From an uncultured Lachnospiraceae bacterium (GTDB lineage Bacteria; Bacillota; Clostridia; Lachnospirales; Lachnospiraceae): 64,000 bases of DNA. Made by a program: the position numbers and the translations under genes. Within the stretch, counting starts at the first letter, position 1. Every line of letters begins with the position of its first letter. Under the pieces are notes generated by a model, which saw only the letters and a program-made list of their open reading frames with translations, was not told the origin of the DNA and made no database searches. Where the stretch lies: contig CAJTTT010000015.1 in NCBI GenBank assembly GCA_910579285.1, forward strand, positions 1-64,000, in the 5' to 3' direction. Below are positions 54,262-62,639 of this stretch, piece by piece.

Positions 54262-55458
54262 TTACTTAGAGTTACTTTTCGTCTTGATCTTCTCTATAAA
54301 TCGGTCAAACAAATACGAGGAATCCTGCGGCCCCGGGCAGGCTTCCGGGTGAAACTGCACCGTAAAAATTTGTTTGCCGGTATAGGAAAGTCCCTCGTTG
54401 GTACCGTCATTCACATTGATAAAGGCCGGAACCGCCACCGCTCTGTCAAGCTTGTCCGTATCCACCACATAGCCGTGGTTCTGGGAAGAAATGTAAACCC
54501 TGCCCGTCTCCAGATCCTTCACTGGATGATTGCCGCCGCGGTGGCCGTACTTCATCTTGAACGTATCCGCCCCCGTCGCAAGCGCCATCAGCTGATGCCC
54601 CAGACAGATTGCAAAAATCGGTGTGTCGGACGCATAGAGCTTTCGGATTTCATTTATGATATTCGTGCACTCTTTCGGGTCGCCGGGGCCATTGCTAAGC
54701 ATGATGCCATCCGGGTGATCGGCAAGAATCTCCTCCGCCGCAGTCCATGCCGGGTAAACTGTCACTTCACATCCTCTGGCCGCCAGCGACTCCGCAATAT
54801 TGTCCTTGGCCCCCAGATCCAGAAGCGCCACCCGCAGACCTGCTCCGTTTAAACGCCGCACGAGGCTGGGCTTCTTCTCCCGCACACCCGCTTCAAACGC
54901 CGCTTTCTGGAAGGAAGCGCTGCCGGAAAGAGGCCCGTTCTCTGCAAGCTCCTTTGTGCCTGTCAGCGTGTATTTCTCTGCACAGCTTACCCGCTCCACT
55001 ACCCTGCCTGTCGTATATGCTTTTAATTTGGGAATGATTGTCTCCAGATTATAACTGCTGTCGGTAGTGATCATACCGTTCATGGTACCCTTCTCACGAA
55101 GGATTCTGGTAAGGGCTCTGGTGTCGATCCCGGCGATCCCCGGCACACCGTTGTCCTCTAAGAATTGTTGAATTGTGATATCACATCTGAAATTGCTGGG
55201 AATCCTCGAAAGTTCCCGCACAATAAAACCGTCCGGCCAGGGCCTCTTTGACTCCATATCGTCCCGGCATATCCCGTAATTGCCAATCAGCGGATATGTC
55301 ATGCACACTGCCTGCCCCGCGTAGGACGGATCTGTCAGCACTTCCAGATACCCCGCCATAGAAGTATTGAAAACAATTTCACTGACGATCTCTTTCCTCG
55401 CCCCTATGTGTGTCCCCTCAAACACAGTGCCGTCTTCCAGTATTAAAAATGATTTCAT
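54262..55458 (-). CDS. carA: carbamoyl phosphate synthase small subunit
   Basis: Glutamine amidotransferase subunit, 398 residues. N-terminal LILEDGTVFEGTHIGA and FNTSMAGYLEVLTDPSYAGQ; class I amidotransferase triad with Cys in IFAICLGHQLMALA, and His/Glu in QFHPEACPGPQDS. GGAGG precedes the ATG. 61 bp ahead of carB. Confidence 0.97.
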   Translation of the reverse strand: MKSFLILEDGTVFEGTHIGARKEIVSEIVFNTSMAGYLEVLTDPSYAGQAVCMTYPLIGNYGICRDDMESKRPWPDGFIVRELSRIPSNFRCDITIQQFLEDNGVPGIAGIDTRALTRILREKGTMNGMITTDSSYNLETIIPKLKAYTTGRVVERVSCAEKYTLTGTKELAENGPLSGSASFQKAAFEAGVREKKPSLVRRLNGAGLRVALLDLGAKDNIAESLAARGCEVTVYPAWTAAEEILADHPDGIMLSNGPGDPKECTNIINEIRKLYASDTPIFAICLGHQLMALATGADTFKMKYGHRGGNHPVKDLETGRVYISSQNHGYVVDTDKLDRAVAVPAFINVNDGTNEGLSYTGKQIFTVQFHPEACPGPQDSSYLFDRFIEKIKTKSNSK

Positions 55459-55529
55459 CCTAGTCCTCCGTGCCTGTTCCCTTCATCCAATCATCCGGCT
55501 TTTTACTGTCCTAAATCCATAATCGCCTA

Positions 55530-55558
55530 ATTATAGCACAGGAGGGATGCGGCATCAA
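55530..55558 (-). promoter_or_regulatory. promoter of carAB
   Basis: Minus strand TTGATG, 17-bp spacer, TATAAT. Start site would be about 65 nt before carA; I see no PyrR-type attenuator in that leader. Confidence 0.65.
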
Positions 55559-55571
55559 CTGGAAATCTTGC

Positions 55572-55607
55572 AAAAAAACAACGGCCCTAAAACAGTGTTT
55601 AAGGCCG
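55572..55607 (-). terminator. terminator of purL
   Basis: Stem CGGCC/GGCCG extended by TAAAAC/GTTTAA with one mismatch; a run of seven A on the + strand (T on the minus strand) follows. Confidence 0.75.
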
Positions 55608-55631
55608 CCATAATATTCTTGCACCATATCA

Positions 55632-58600
55632 TCAAGATTTAAAATACGCCACGCCGCTCTCAAATATCTTCATATCCTGCTCACCGAAAATATTCACAGC
55701 CACGGCTTCCCCTCTTCTCTCCGAATGCGCCATCTTACCCAGACATCTTCCATCCGGGGAAGTGATGCCCTCGATGGAAGCGTAGGAGCCGTTGATGTTC
55801 CACTCCTCATCCATAGACACGCCGCCGTCGGCATCTGCATACTGGGTAGCCACCTGCCCGTTTGCGAACAGCCTGTCGATCCACTCCTTCGGAGCCACGA
55901 ACCGCCCTTCGCCGTGGGAAGCCGGGTTTACATAAGTCTGCCCAAGCTCCGCCCCTGCAAGCCAGGGTGACTTGTTGGAAACTACCTTGAGATAAGCCAT
56001 CTTTGAAATATGGCGGTTTATCGTATTGAAGGTCAGCGTAGGAGAATCCTCCCCCTGCTCCCGGATCTCGCCGTAAGGCACGAGCCCCAGTTTAATCAAC
56101 GCCTGGAAACCGTTACAGATTCCCAGCGCCAGACCGTCCCTCTCGTTTAGAAGCTTCATCACCGCGTCCTTCATTTTCTCGTTCTGGAAAGCAGTCGCAA
56201 AGAACTTGGCGGAACCGTCCGGCTCATCGCCCGCGGAAAAGCCGCCCGGGAACATGATGATCTGCGCCTGTCCGATCGCCTTCTCAAAGGCTTCCACGCT
56301 CTCTCTGATATCCGCCGCGTTCTGGTTCTTAAACACCTTTACGACCGTTTCAGCCCCGGCGTTCTCAAAGGCCTTCGCGCTGTCGTACTCACAGTTCGTG
56401 CCCGGGAATACCGGGATAAATACCGTGGGCTTCGCCACCTTATGTCTGCACACATAAATACTGTCTGCACGGTACAGTTCCGATGCCACGGGACTCTTGT
56501 CTTTTCCGGCCGTATAGGGAAATACCTTGTCAAGCTTCGCGCGCCAGGTCTGCACGGCTTCCGCCTGTTCCAGCTTCATGGAGCCGTAGGTAAACGCGCC
56601 GTCCGCCGTCACGGTGCCGATCTCCTCATAGGAAATCCCCAGCGCCTTCAAGTGGTGTACCTCTTTCGCCGGCATCTCCGCCACGATATCGCCAAGGCCG
56701 TTGTCAAACAGGGCTTCCATCTTATAGGAGGAATCCACAGCCACGCCGAATCCGTTTCCGAATGCCATCTTACTCACAGCCGCCGCCACGCCCTTTGCGT
56801 CCAGCGCGTAGGCCGCCACGATCTTTCTCTTCTGAAACTTCACCGGCATTCCATTTATGATATCTGTGTCAGTATACTCTGACATTAATGTCATTATCTT
56901 GTCATAAAGTGTCATAACCTCGTCATACACTGGCAGATCATAGGAATCACGCGGGATACGGAACCGCACGAGCCGATCTCCCGGGTATTTTAATTCGGGT
57001 GTGACAATATTCCCGCTCTGATTCACATTGACCGCAAAGGACACCAGTGTAGGCGGCACGTCAATATCATTGAAAGTGCCTGACATAGAATCCTTGCCGC
57101 CGATGGAGGGCAGTCCGTACTTCATCTGGGCATCGTATGCGCCAAGAAGCGCCGAAAACGGCTGACTCCAGCGGGACGGCTCCCCGCTCATACGCCGGAA
57201 ATACTCCTGGAAAGTAAAGCGGATCGTCCTGTAATCCCCGCCGTTTGCCACAATCTTCGCCATCGACTCAGTCACCGCATAAACCGCGCCGTGGTACGGA
57301 CTCCAGCTTGACAGATAAGGATCAAAGCCGTAGCTCATCATGGTCACGGTGTCTGTCTTTCCTTCCAGGGTCGGGAGTTTCGCCACCATAGCCTGCGTCT
57401 CTGTCAGCTGATACTTACCGCCGTAGGGCATATACACGCTGCCTGCGCCGATGGAGGCGTCAAACATCTCCACAAGTCCCTTCTGGGAGCAGACATTTAA
57501 ATCCTCCAGAAGAGAAAGCCACGCCGCCTTCACATCCTTGCGGGAAAGCGCCTCCGCCACCGCAGGGGTTGTGATTTTTTTGAAGTAATCCTCTTTTTCC
57601 TCCGGCATGTCAACATGGACATCCGTCTCCTGATGGGCGCCGTTGGTATCCAGAAACGCTCTGGACAGATCAACAATGCGCTGTCCGCGCCATTTGAGCA
57701 CCAGTCTCGGCTCTTTGGTTACCACAGCCACAGGCACTGCCTCCAGATTCTCCTCCGCCGCATACCCGAGGAAAGCGTCCACATCGCCGGGAGCCACTAC
57801 CACTGCCATACGCTCCTGAGATTCCGAAATCGCAAGTTCCGTCCCGTCCAGACCCGCATATTTTTTCGGCACTTTATCCAGATCCACAACGAGCCCGTCC
57901 GCCAGCTCACCAATCGCCACAGACACGCCGCCCGCACCGAAATCATTACATTTCTTAATCAGCCGGCTCACTTCCTCACGCCGGAATAATCTCTGAATTT
58001 TTCTCTCCGTGGGCGCATTTCCCTTCTGCACTTCCGCGCCGCATGTATCAATGGATTTCTCCGTATGCACCTTGGAGGAACCCGTTGCGCCGCCGCAGCC
58101 GTCACGCCCGGTTCTGCCGCCCAGCAGAATGATAATATCGTCGGGATCAGAGTTTTCCCGGATCACATTTTTTCTCGGCGCGGCACCCATCACCGCACCG
58201 ATCTCCATACGCTTCGCAACATAATTCGGGTGGTAAATTTCTTTGACCAACCCGGTCGCCAGACCGATCTGGTTACCATAGGAAGAGTATCCGTTGGCCG
58301 CCCCCCGCACCAGTTTTTTCTGAGGCAGCTTCCCCTTCAACGTATCCGCCACCGGCACTGTGGGATCCGCCGCGCCGGTCACACGCATCGCCTGATAGAC
58401 ATATCCCCTGCCCGAAAGGGGATCCCGGATCGCTCCGCCAAGACAGGTGGCTGCCCCGCCAAACGGCTCGATCTCCGTGGGATGGTTGTGGGTTTCGTTC
58501 TTGAAAAAGACAAGCCACTCCTCTGTCACCGGGCCGTCACCATAATCCATCTCCACCGGCACCACCACTGAGCACGCATTGATCTCATCGGACTCTTCCA

Positions 58601-59501
58601 TATCGTCCAATTTCCCATCCTTTTTTAACTTTCTCATAGCCATCAGAGCCAGATCCATCAGACAGACAAACTTGTCCTCTCTGCCCTTAAAAACTTCTTC
58701 CCTCACCTTCAGGTAATCCTGGTAAGTCTTCTCGATCGGCTCCCGGTACTTTCCTTCCCCGAAGCTCACGTTCTTAAGCTCGGTAGAAAAAGTCGTATGA
58801 CGGCAGTGGTCGGACCAGTAAGTATCCAGCACCCGGATCTCCGTCATCGTGGGATTGCGCTTCTCCTCTTTCGCAAAATAATCCTGAATATGCAGAAAAT
58901 CCTTGAACGTCATGGCAAGACCGAGGGACTCATACAGCTCCTTCAGCTCTTCCTGCGGCATGTCCACAAAGTCCTCCCGCTCCGGGAAATTCTCCAGTAT
59001 GACCACATCCGCAGGCTCCTCATAGGTAAACGCCAGCGTCTCCGGGGGCACCTGTCCGGTTTCTCTCGAATCCACGGGGTTGATACAGTATGCCTTGATC
59101 CGCGCAAGCTCATCGTCCGTCACGTTTCCATTGACCAGATAAGTCACTGCTGTTTTAATGATCGGTTCCTCGTCTTCCTTCAGAAACTGCACGCACTGCA
59201 CAGCGGAATCCGCCCGCTGGTCAAACTGCCCCGGCAGAAACTCTACGGAAAATACCCGTCCGTTTTCCGGGATTTCAATCTGCTCCCGGTATAAAATATC
59301 CACCGGCGGCTCTGAAAAAACTGTCCGGCAGGCTCTCTCAAACACTTCCTCAGAAATATTTTCCACATCATAGCGGATGAAAACCCGTATCTGTTCCACG
59401 CTGTTTATACCAAGAAAACTCTCGATCTCTTCCTTCAGCTCCCTGGCCTTAACTGCATAAGGCTCTTTCTTCTCCACATAAATCCTTCTGACATTTCCCA
59501 T
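55632..59501 (-). CDS. purL: phosphoribosylformylglycinamidine synthase, single-chain
   Basis: 1289 residues, the long Clostridia-type FGAM synthase that fuses the PurS-, PurL- and PurQ-like parts. Central synthase domain: DTYWSDHCRHTTF, FKNETHNHPTEIEPFGGAATCLGGAIRDPLSGRG (read in segments), FNDIDVPPTLVSFAV. C-terminal class I amidotransferase: PVFPGTNCEYDSAKAFE, FPGGFSAGDEPDGSAKF, catalytic Cys in ALGICNGFQALIKLG, NPASHGEGRF. Uses glutamine to make FGAM in purine synthesis. GGAGGAG precedes the ATG. Not clustered with purC. Confidence 0.97.
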   Translation of the reverse strand: MGNVRRIYVEKKEPYAVKARELKEEIESFLGINSVEQIRVFIRYDVENISEEVFERACRTVFSEPPVDILYREQIEIPENGRVFSVEFLPGQFDQRADSAVQCVQFLKEDEEPIIKTAVTYLVNGNVTDDELARIKAYCINPVDSRETGQVPPETLAFTYEEPADVVILENFPEREDFVDMPQEELKELYESLGLAMTFKDFLHIQDYFAKEEKRNPTMTEIRVLDTYWSDHCRHTTFSTELKNVSFGEGKYREPIEKTYQDYLKVREEVFKGREDKFVCLMDLALMAMRKLKKDGKLDDMEESDEINACSVVVPVEMDYGDGPVTEEWLVFFKNETHNHPTEIEPFGGAATCLGGAIRDPLSGRGYVYQAMRVTGAADPTVPVADTLKGKLPQKKLVRGAANGYSSYGNQIGLATGLVKEIYHPNYVAKRMEIGAVMGAAPRKNVIRENSDPDDIIILLGGRTGRDGCGGATGSSKVHTEKSIDTCGAEVQKGNAPTERKIQRLFRREEVSRLIKKCNDFGAGGVSVAIGELADGLVVDLDKVPKKYAGLDGTELAISESQERMAVVVAPGDVDAFLGYAAEENLEAVPVAVVTKEPRLVLKWRGQRIVDLSRAFLDTNGAHQETDVHVDMPEEKEDYFKKITTPAVAEALSRKDVKAAWLSLLEDLNVCSQKGLVEMFDASIGAGSVYMPYGGKYQLTETQAMVAKLPTLEGKTDTVTMMSYGFDPYLSSWSPYHGAVYAVTESMAKIVANGGDYRTIRFTFQEYFRRMSGEPSRWSQPFSALLGAYDAQMKYGLPSIGGKDSMSGTFNDIDVPPTLVSFAVNVNQSGNIVTPELKYPGDRLVRFRIPRDSYDLPVYDEVMTLYDKIMTLMSEYTDTDIINGMPVKFQKRKIVAAYALDAKGVAAAVSKMAFGNGFGVAVDSSYKMEALFDNGLGDIVAEMPAKEVHHLKALGISYEEIGTVTADGAFTYGSMKLEQAEAVQTWRAKLDKVFPYTAGKDKSPVASELYRADSIYVCRHKVAKPTVFIPVFPGTNCEYDSAKAFENAGAETVVKVFKNQNAADIRESVEAFEKAIGQAQIIMFPGGFSAGDEPDGSAKFFATAFQNEKMKDAVMKLLNERDGLALGICNGFQALIKLGLVPYGEIREQGEDSPTLTFNTINRHISKMAYLKVVSNKSPWLAGAELGQTYVNPASHGEGRFVAPKEWIDRLFANGQVATQYADADGGVSMDEEWNINGSYASIEGITSPDGRCLGKMAHSERRGEAVAVNIFGEQDMKIFESGVAYFKS

Positions 59502-59604
59502 AGTCGGTTCTCCTCCATTATCACAGTTCCCATCTTGTCCTATATGTTAAAAAATCGTTGCTTGGCAGCGGACATTAGGAGTATGCCGCAATTTCCTGAC
59601 TATA

Positions 59605-59632
59605 TAAAAAGATACCCCTGCACGGAGTATCC
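59605..59632 (-). terminator. terminator of the TetR regulator gene
   Basis: GATACCCC/GGAGTATC stem with a 5-nt loop and an A-run on the + strand at 59606-59610. Confidence 0.8.
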
Positions 59633-59648
59633 TTCCTCCCTGCCGCCC

Positions 59649-60233
59649 TTAAATCTCCGTTATCAGTCCCTGCATAATATAGAGCAGCTGCTCATCCACC
59701 ATCTTTTCCGTGATGCCGAAAGTCTGCGCGTTGATCTTCAGTCCCTCCAGCACATACATGATATTAGCTGCCGCCCCCTTGGGATTCTCACAGTAAAACT
59801 CGCCGCTGCCAATTCCCGCCTCAATCAGCTTTTCGATCACTTTGACGCCCGCGTCAAACTGTCTGCGCAGCATATTGTTCTTATCGGTCGGTTTATGAGC
59901 AAAGAAATATTCATAGACCGCTACGGTCAAATTATCCTTATTCTGCAAAAGTTCTTTCTTCTGCTCTTTTAAAAAGAGCGTCAGAATATCCGCCGCCGTA
60001 TCCTCTCTGGCGATTTGTTCCGTGAAAACATCGTCAGTCTCATCCGCCTCCATCTGCAGCACTTCCATCAGAATCTGATCCGTGCTCTCAAAATACAGGT
60101 ACAGGCCGCCCCGGCTGATCTCGCAGGCCTCCACAATATCCTTCATGGTCACACTCTTAAAGCCTTTTTCTACAAACACCTTTCTGGCCGTATCCAGTAT
60201 GTATTTCTTTTTCTGTGCTGATTTTTCTCCCAT
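59649..60233 (-). CDS. TetR/AcrR-family transcriptional regulator
   Basis: 194 residues. N-terminal TetR helix-turn-helix: KKKYILDTARKVFVEKGFKSVTMKDIVEACEISRGGLYLYFES. The ligand/dimerisation domain has no recognised subgroup. Follows an unknown 172-residue gene by 60 bp in the same direction, which may be its partner or target. Confidence 0.93.
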   Translation of the reverse strand: MGEKSAQKKKYILDTARKVFVEKGFKSVTMKDIVEACEISRGGLYLYFESTDQILMEVLQMEADETDDVFTEQIAREDTAADILTLFLKEQKKELLQNKDNLTVAVYEYFFAHKPTDKNNMLRRQFDAGVKVIEKLIEAGIGSGEFYCENPKGAAANIMYVLEGLKINAQTFGITEKMVDEQLLYIMQGLITEI

Positions 60234-60293
60234 CGTTTTCTTATCTCCCTAAAATGTATCTTACAGCCAGCGTCACTCTATGCCATTCTTCTG

Positions 60294-60812
60294 CTATTTC
60301 CCTTCCTTAACGTTGACCACTCTGGACTGTACCGGGTGATCCCAAAAATCCAGATTTTCTTTCATTTTCTTTATCACATTCAGAAAAATGCCGTTCTCCA
60401 CCGCCTCAGACCATCTTCTACCCTTTGTCATGCCTTCCATCACATATCTGGAAAGGATGCCTTTCAGCGCGTCCATCTCCCGGATATCCGACCTCTTGAT
60501 GACCATAAGTTCGTCCTCCAATCGGCGGATCCTGTACCGTGAATAGATGTACTTGTAATTTCGGTCCATAAGCTTCGTACGCTGGGCCTCCTTAATAAAA
60601 TTCATCAGCGTGCCGTCATAAACCGGGAAAGCAATCGAATGTTCTGCAATCCCAGACCCGGAATAGCTCTGTTGTACGCTCTTTCCGTTCTTGCTCTCAA
60701 GCCAGGACAGATAACGCGCAAGTTTCTCCACGTCAGCCCTGTATTCATTGACAACCTGCTGTCTGTAGGCGATATCTTCTTTCTCTATCTGTGTCTTGTC
60801 CATAATTTTCAC
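60294..60812 (-). CDS. uncharacterised helical protein upstream of a TetR regulator
   Basis: 172 residues, not recognised. Mostly charged helix (VVNEYRADVEKLARYLSWLESKNGKS; IRRLEDELMVIKRSDIREMDALKGILSRYVMEGMTKG), with no signal peptide or membrane segment and a basic C-terminus. The likely start is GTG at 60812 or the ATG three codons later. Coordinates and coding pattern look real, but I cannot give a function. Confidence 0.6.
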   Translation of the reverse strand: MKIMDKTQIEKEDIAYRQQVVNEYRADVEKLARYLSWLESKNGKSVQQSYSGSGIAEHSIAFPVYDGTLMNFIKEAQRTKLMDRNYKYIYSRYRIRRLEDELMVIKRSDIREMDALKGILSRYVMEGMTKGRRWSEAVENGIFLNVIKKMKENLDFWDHPVQSRVVNVKEGK

Positions 60813-61024
60813 TCGCTTCCGTTTCCATAATGACTATCTACCTATATAGGTCTGCATTGATCTGCCTGCCGCAAAGTCCCGACAAGCCTGTCATTTTAAA
60901 TTTTAACACAAATTTCTGAAAAGTACAGTACAAAAAGAATCATCCTTCTTGTGCAATATAACAAAGCGCAGTCCCTCAGCATTTCAAGGGATCCACGCTC
61001 TGTCAGTGAATCATCACCACCGCA

Positions 61025-61636
61025 TTATGCCAGCTGTTTTAATTTTATGCTATGATTCATCACCGTCTTTTTGAGTATATCAATATCATCGAAGGCGCTC
61101 TCCATTCTTTCCGCCCCCTTCTTATAACGCACATAGGTACTCAGATAAACCTCCTCTATGTTGTTTAAGCGCGGTACCACAATGTTTTCCTGAACCAGTT
61201 TCATCTGATGCAGCTCTGCGCCTGCCAGCTCCATTTTTTTGCCAACAAGGTGTATCTCTGCCTCCATCTGGCCCATTTTGTCATCCATTAGATGCATCTC
61301 TGTCTCCATCCGATCCATTTTAACCTGCATATAACATATATGATCCGACATCAGACGGAGTTCACCCTTAACTTCCTTCATCTCCCCCTGCAGAGTATAG
61401 ACATCTCCCTTTAAGATGCAGACGTCCTTCTTCAGACCGCTGACATCTTCCTTCAATACGCCGACGTCTTCCTTCAGGCCGCTGACATCTTCCTTCAGGC
61501 CGCTGACATCTTCCTTCAGGCCGCTGACGTCTTCCTTCAGGACATGAATATCATCCTTAATCGGCTGCAGTTCTTTTTTCAGCTTCGTTTCAAACAGATC
61601 CGACACCGCAAGCAGCAATTCATCATTATTCATCAT
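61025..61636 (-). CDS. coiled-coil protein with five-fold heptad repeat
   Basis: 203 residues of nearly continuous coiled coil. The heptad LKEDVSG recurs about five times (about residues 33-67), encoded by a 21-bp tandem repeat at roughly 61430-61550. Imperfect Met-rich heptads follow (MQVKMDRMETEMHLMDDKMG) and a conserved-looking end (NIVVPRLNNIEEVYLSTYVRYKKGAERM). Such small coiled-coil proteins recur in Lachnospiraceae; function unknown. The repeat number is likely to vary between strains. Confidence 0.75.
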   Translation of the reverse strand: MMNNDELLLAVSDLFETKLKKELQPIKDDIHVLKEDVSGLKEDVSGLKEDVSGLKEDVGVLKEDVSGLKKDVCILKGDVYTLQGEMKEVKGELRLMSDHICYMQVKMDRMETEMHLMDDKMGQMEAEIHLVGKKMELAGAELHQMKLVQENIVVPRLNNIEEVYLSTYVRYKKGAERMESAFDDIDILKKTVMNHSIKLKQLA

Positions 61637-62203
61637 TATTCATACTTTTCCTCTTTTCTATCGTTTTTTGGAGGCCCCGTTGACAAGATCAGTATAGCAT
61701 CGCCCATATACGCTGTCTATTGTAACAAAAGTACAAAACAATATTCGAAATACCGCATCTGGCAAAACTGCACAACACTACATCTAGTATCAACATATGT
61801 TTTCCCCCGCATCCCATAACTACATCTTGGAACCTCCCATGTGCCTATCGTTATTTCGTTTACTTTTTTTGTACATGTCACCCTTCTGACATCCACTGCC
61901 TCTTCTTCATGCCGGATCTGATTTACACGAAAAGCCGGAACCCCTTTCCTGCTTTTCTATGAGGGTTCACTTCCCGTTTCGCTCTTCTTTTGCACTGCAT
62001 TTCTCCCAGATTGTTCCAATTATTCTGTCAATACTGTTAAAATGCCGAATTTATTTTACCCCCCCCCCAATATTTCATGCAATATGCCGCATTGTTTTTC
62101 CATATATTCAGAGTAAAATTGATATTAGGATAATGTTTCTACCTATTTATTAATATTAGGGGAATATAGCGAAAATAGCCAGCACATAAAAGGAGGTGAA
62201 AAA
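61637..62203. other. 567-bp gap without a recognisable gene
   Basis: AT-rich intergenic stretch. It contains a run of nine C near 62060 and a loose direct repeat (ATATTAGG at about 62122 and 62153) just upstream of the lipoprotein gene. I found no promoter with convincing spacing, no RNA gene, and no credible coding frame. Confidence 0.6.
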
Positions 62204-62608
62204 TTGAAAATGAAAATAGTAGTCCTTGCGCTGGGACTTATCCTGCTTTCTGCAGCCGGGCTGTGGGGATGCGGACGAGACAGGGAATTGGCAAAAGTAT
62301 CTGTCGATGACAGTCTGCCAAAGATTCAAAAAGCGAAAGTGATAAACGAAAGCGGATCTCCCATTTCTTCCACTGAAAATGATACCTCGGAAGCTAAGGA
62401 GTTGATTGCCTTGGCCGACACTCGTGAGGAAGCAGAAGAAATCGCCGAACTATACGAAATTGACCTAAGCTCCTATTCCTATGGTGTAGCCACTTATACA
62501 ACTGACAAAAACACCCAGGAACTCATAGAACTTGGCGCTGAAAAAGGATATCCTGCATTGACCCCTAGTTATTCACTCGAGCTCCATACAGAGCAGACAA
62601 CCAATTGA
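62204..62608 (+). CDS. lipoprotein resembling a subtilase prodomain
   Basis: 134 residues; TTG start with a perfect AAAGGAGGTGA 4 nt upstream. Lipobox LWGC (Cys23). After a Ser/Asn-rich linker, residues 66-128 resemble residues 236-300 of the following protease: LIALADTREEAEEIA / VVYLAETEEEAEQVA, LSSYSYGVA / LDSYSYEVA, YPALTPSYSLELH / LPAVWPNYYQYLH. I infer a free-standing prodomain-like inhibitor or folding chaperone held at the membrane. Ends 31 bp before the protease gene. Confidence 0.75.
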   Translation: MKMKIVVLALGLILLSAAGLWGCGRDRELAKVSVDDSLPKIQKAKVINESGSPISSTENDTSEAKELIALADTREEAEEIAELYEIDLSSYSYGVATYTTDKNTQELIELGAEKGYPALTPSYSLELHTEQTTN

Positions 62609-62639
62609 TGATTAGCAGAAAAGAAAGAGAAGGAGAAAA

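Noticed and set aside
55459..55523. PyrR attenuator before carA
   Set aside because: The 65-nt leader has no terminator-like stem or PyrR-binding loop that I can see.
61959..62153. 64-codon + strand frame in the gap before the lipoprotein
   Set aside because: Phe/Ile-rich translation of AT-rich DNA that spans a poly-C run, without a ribosome site.
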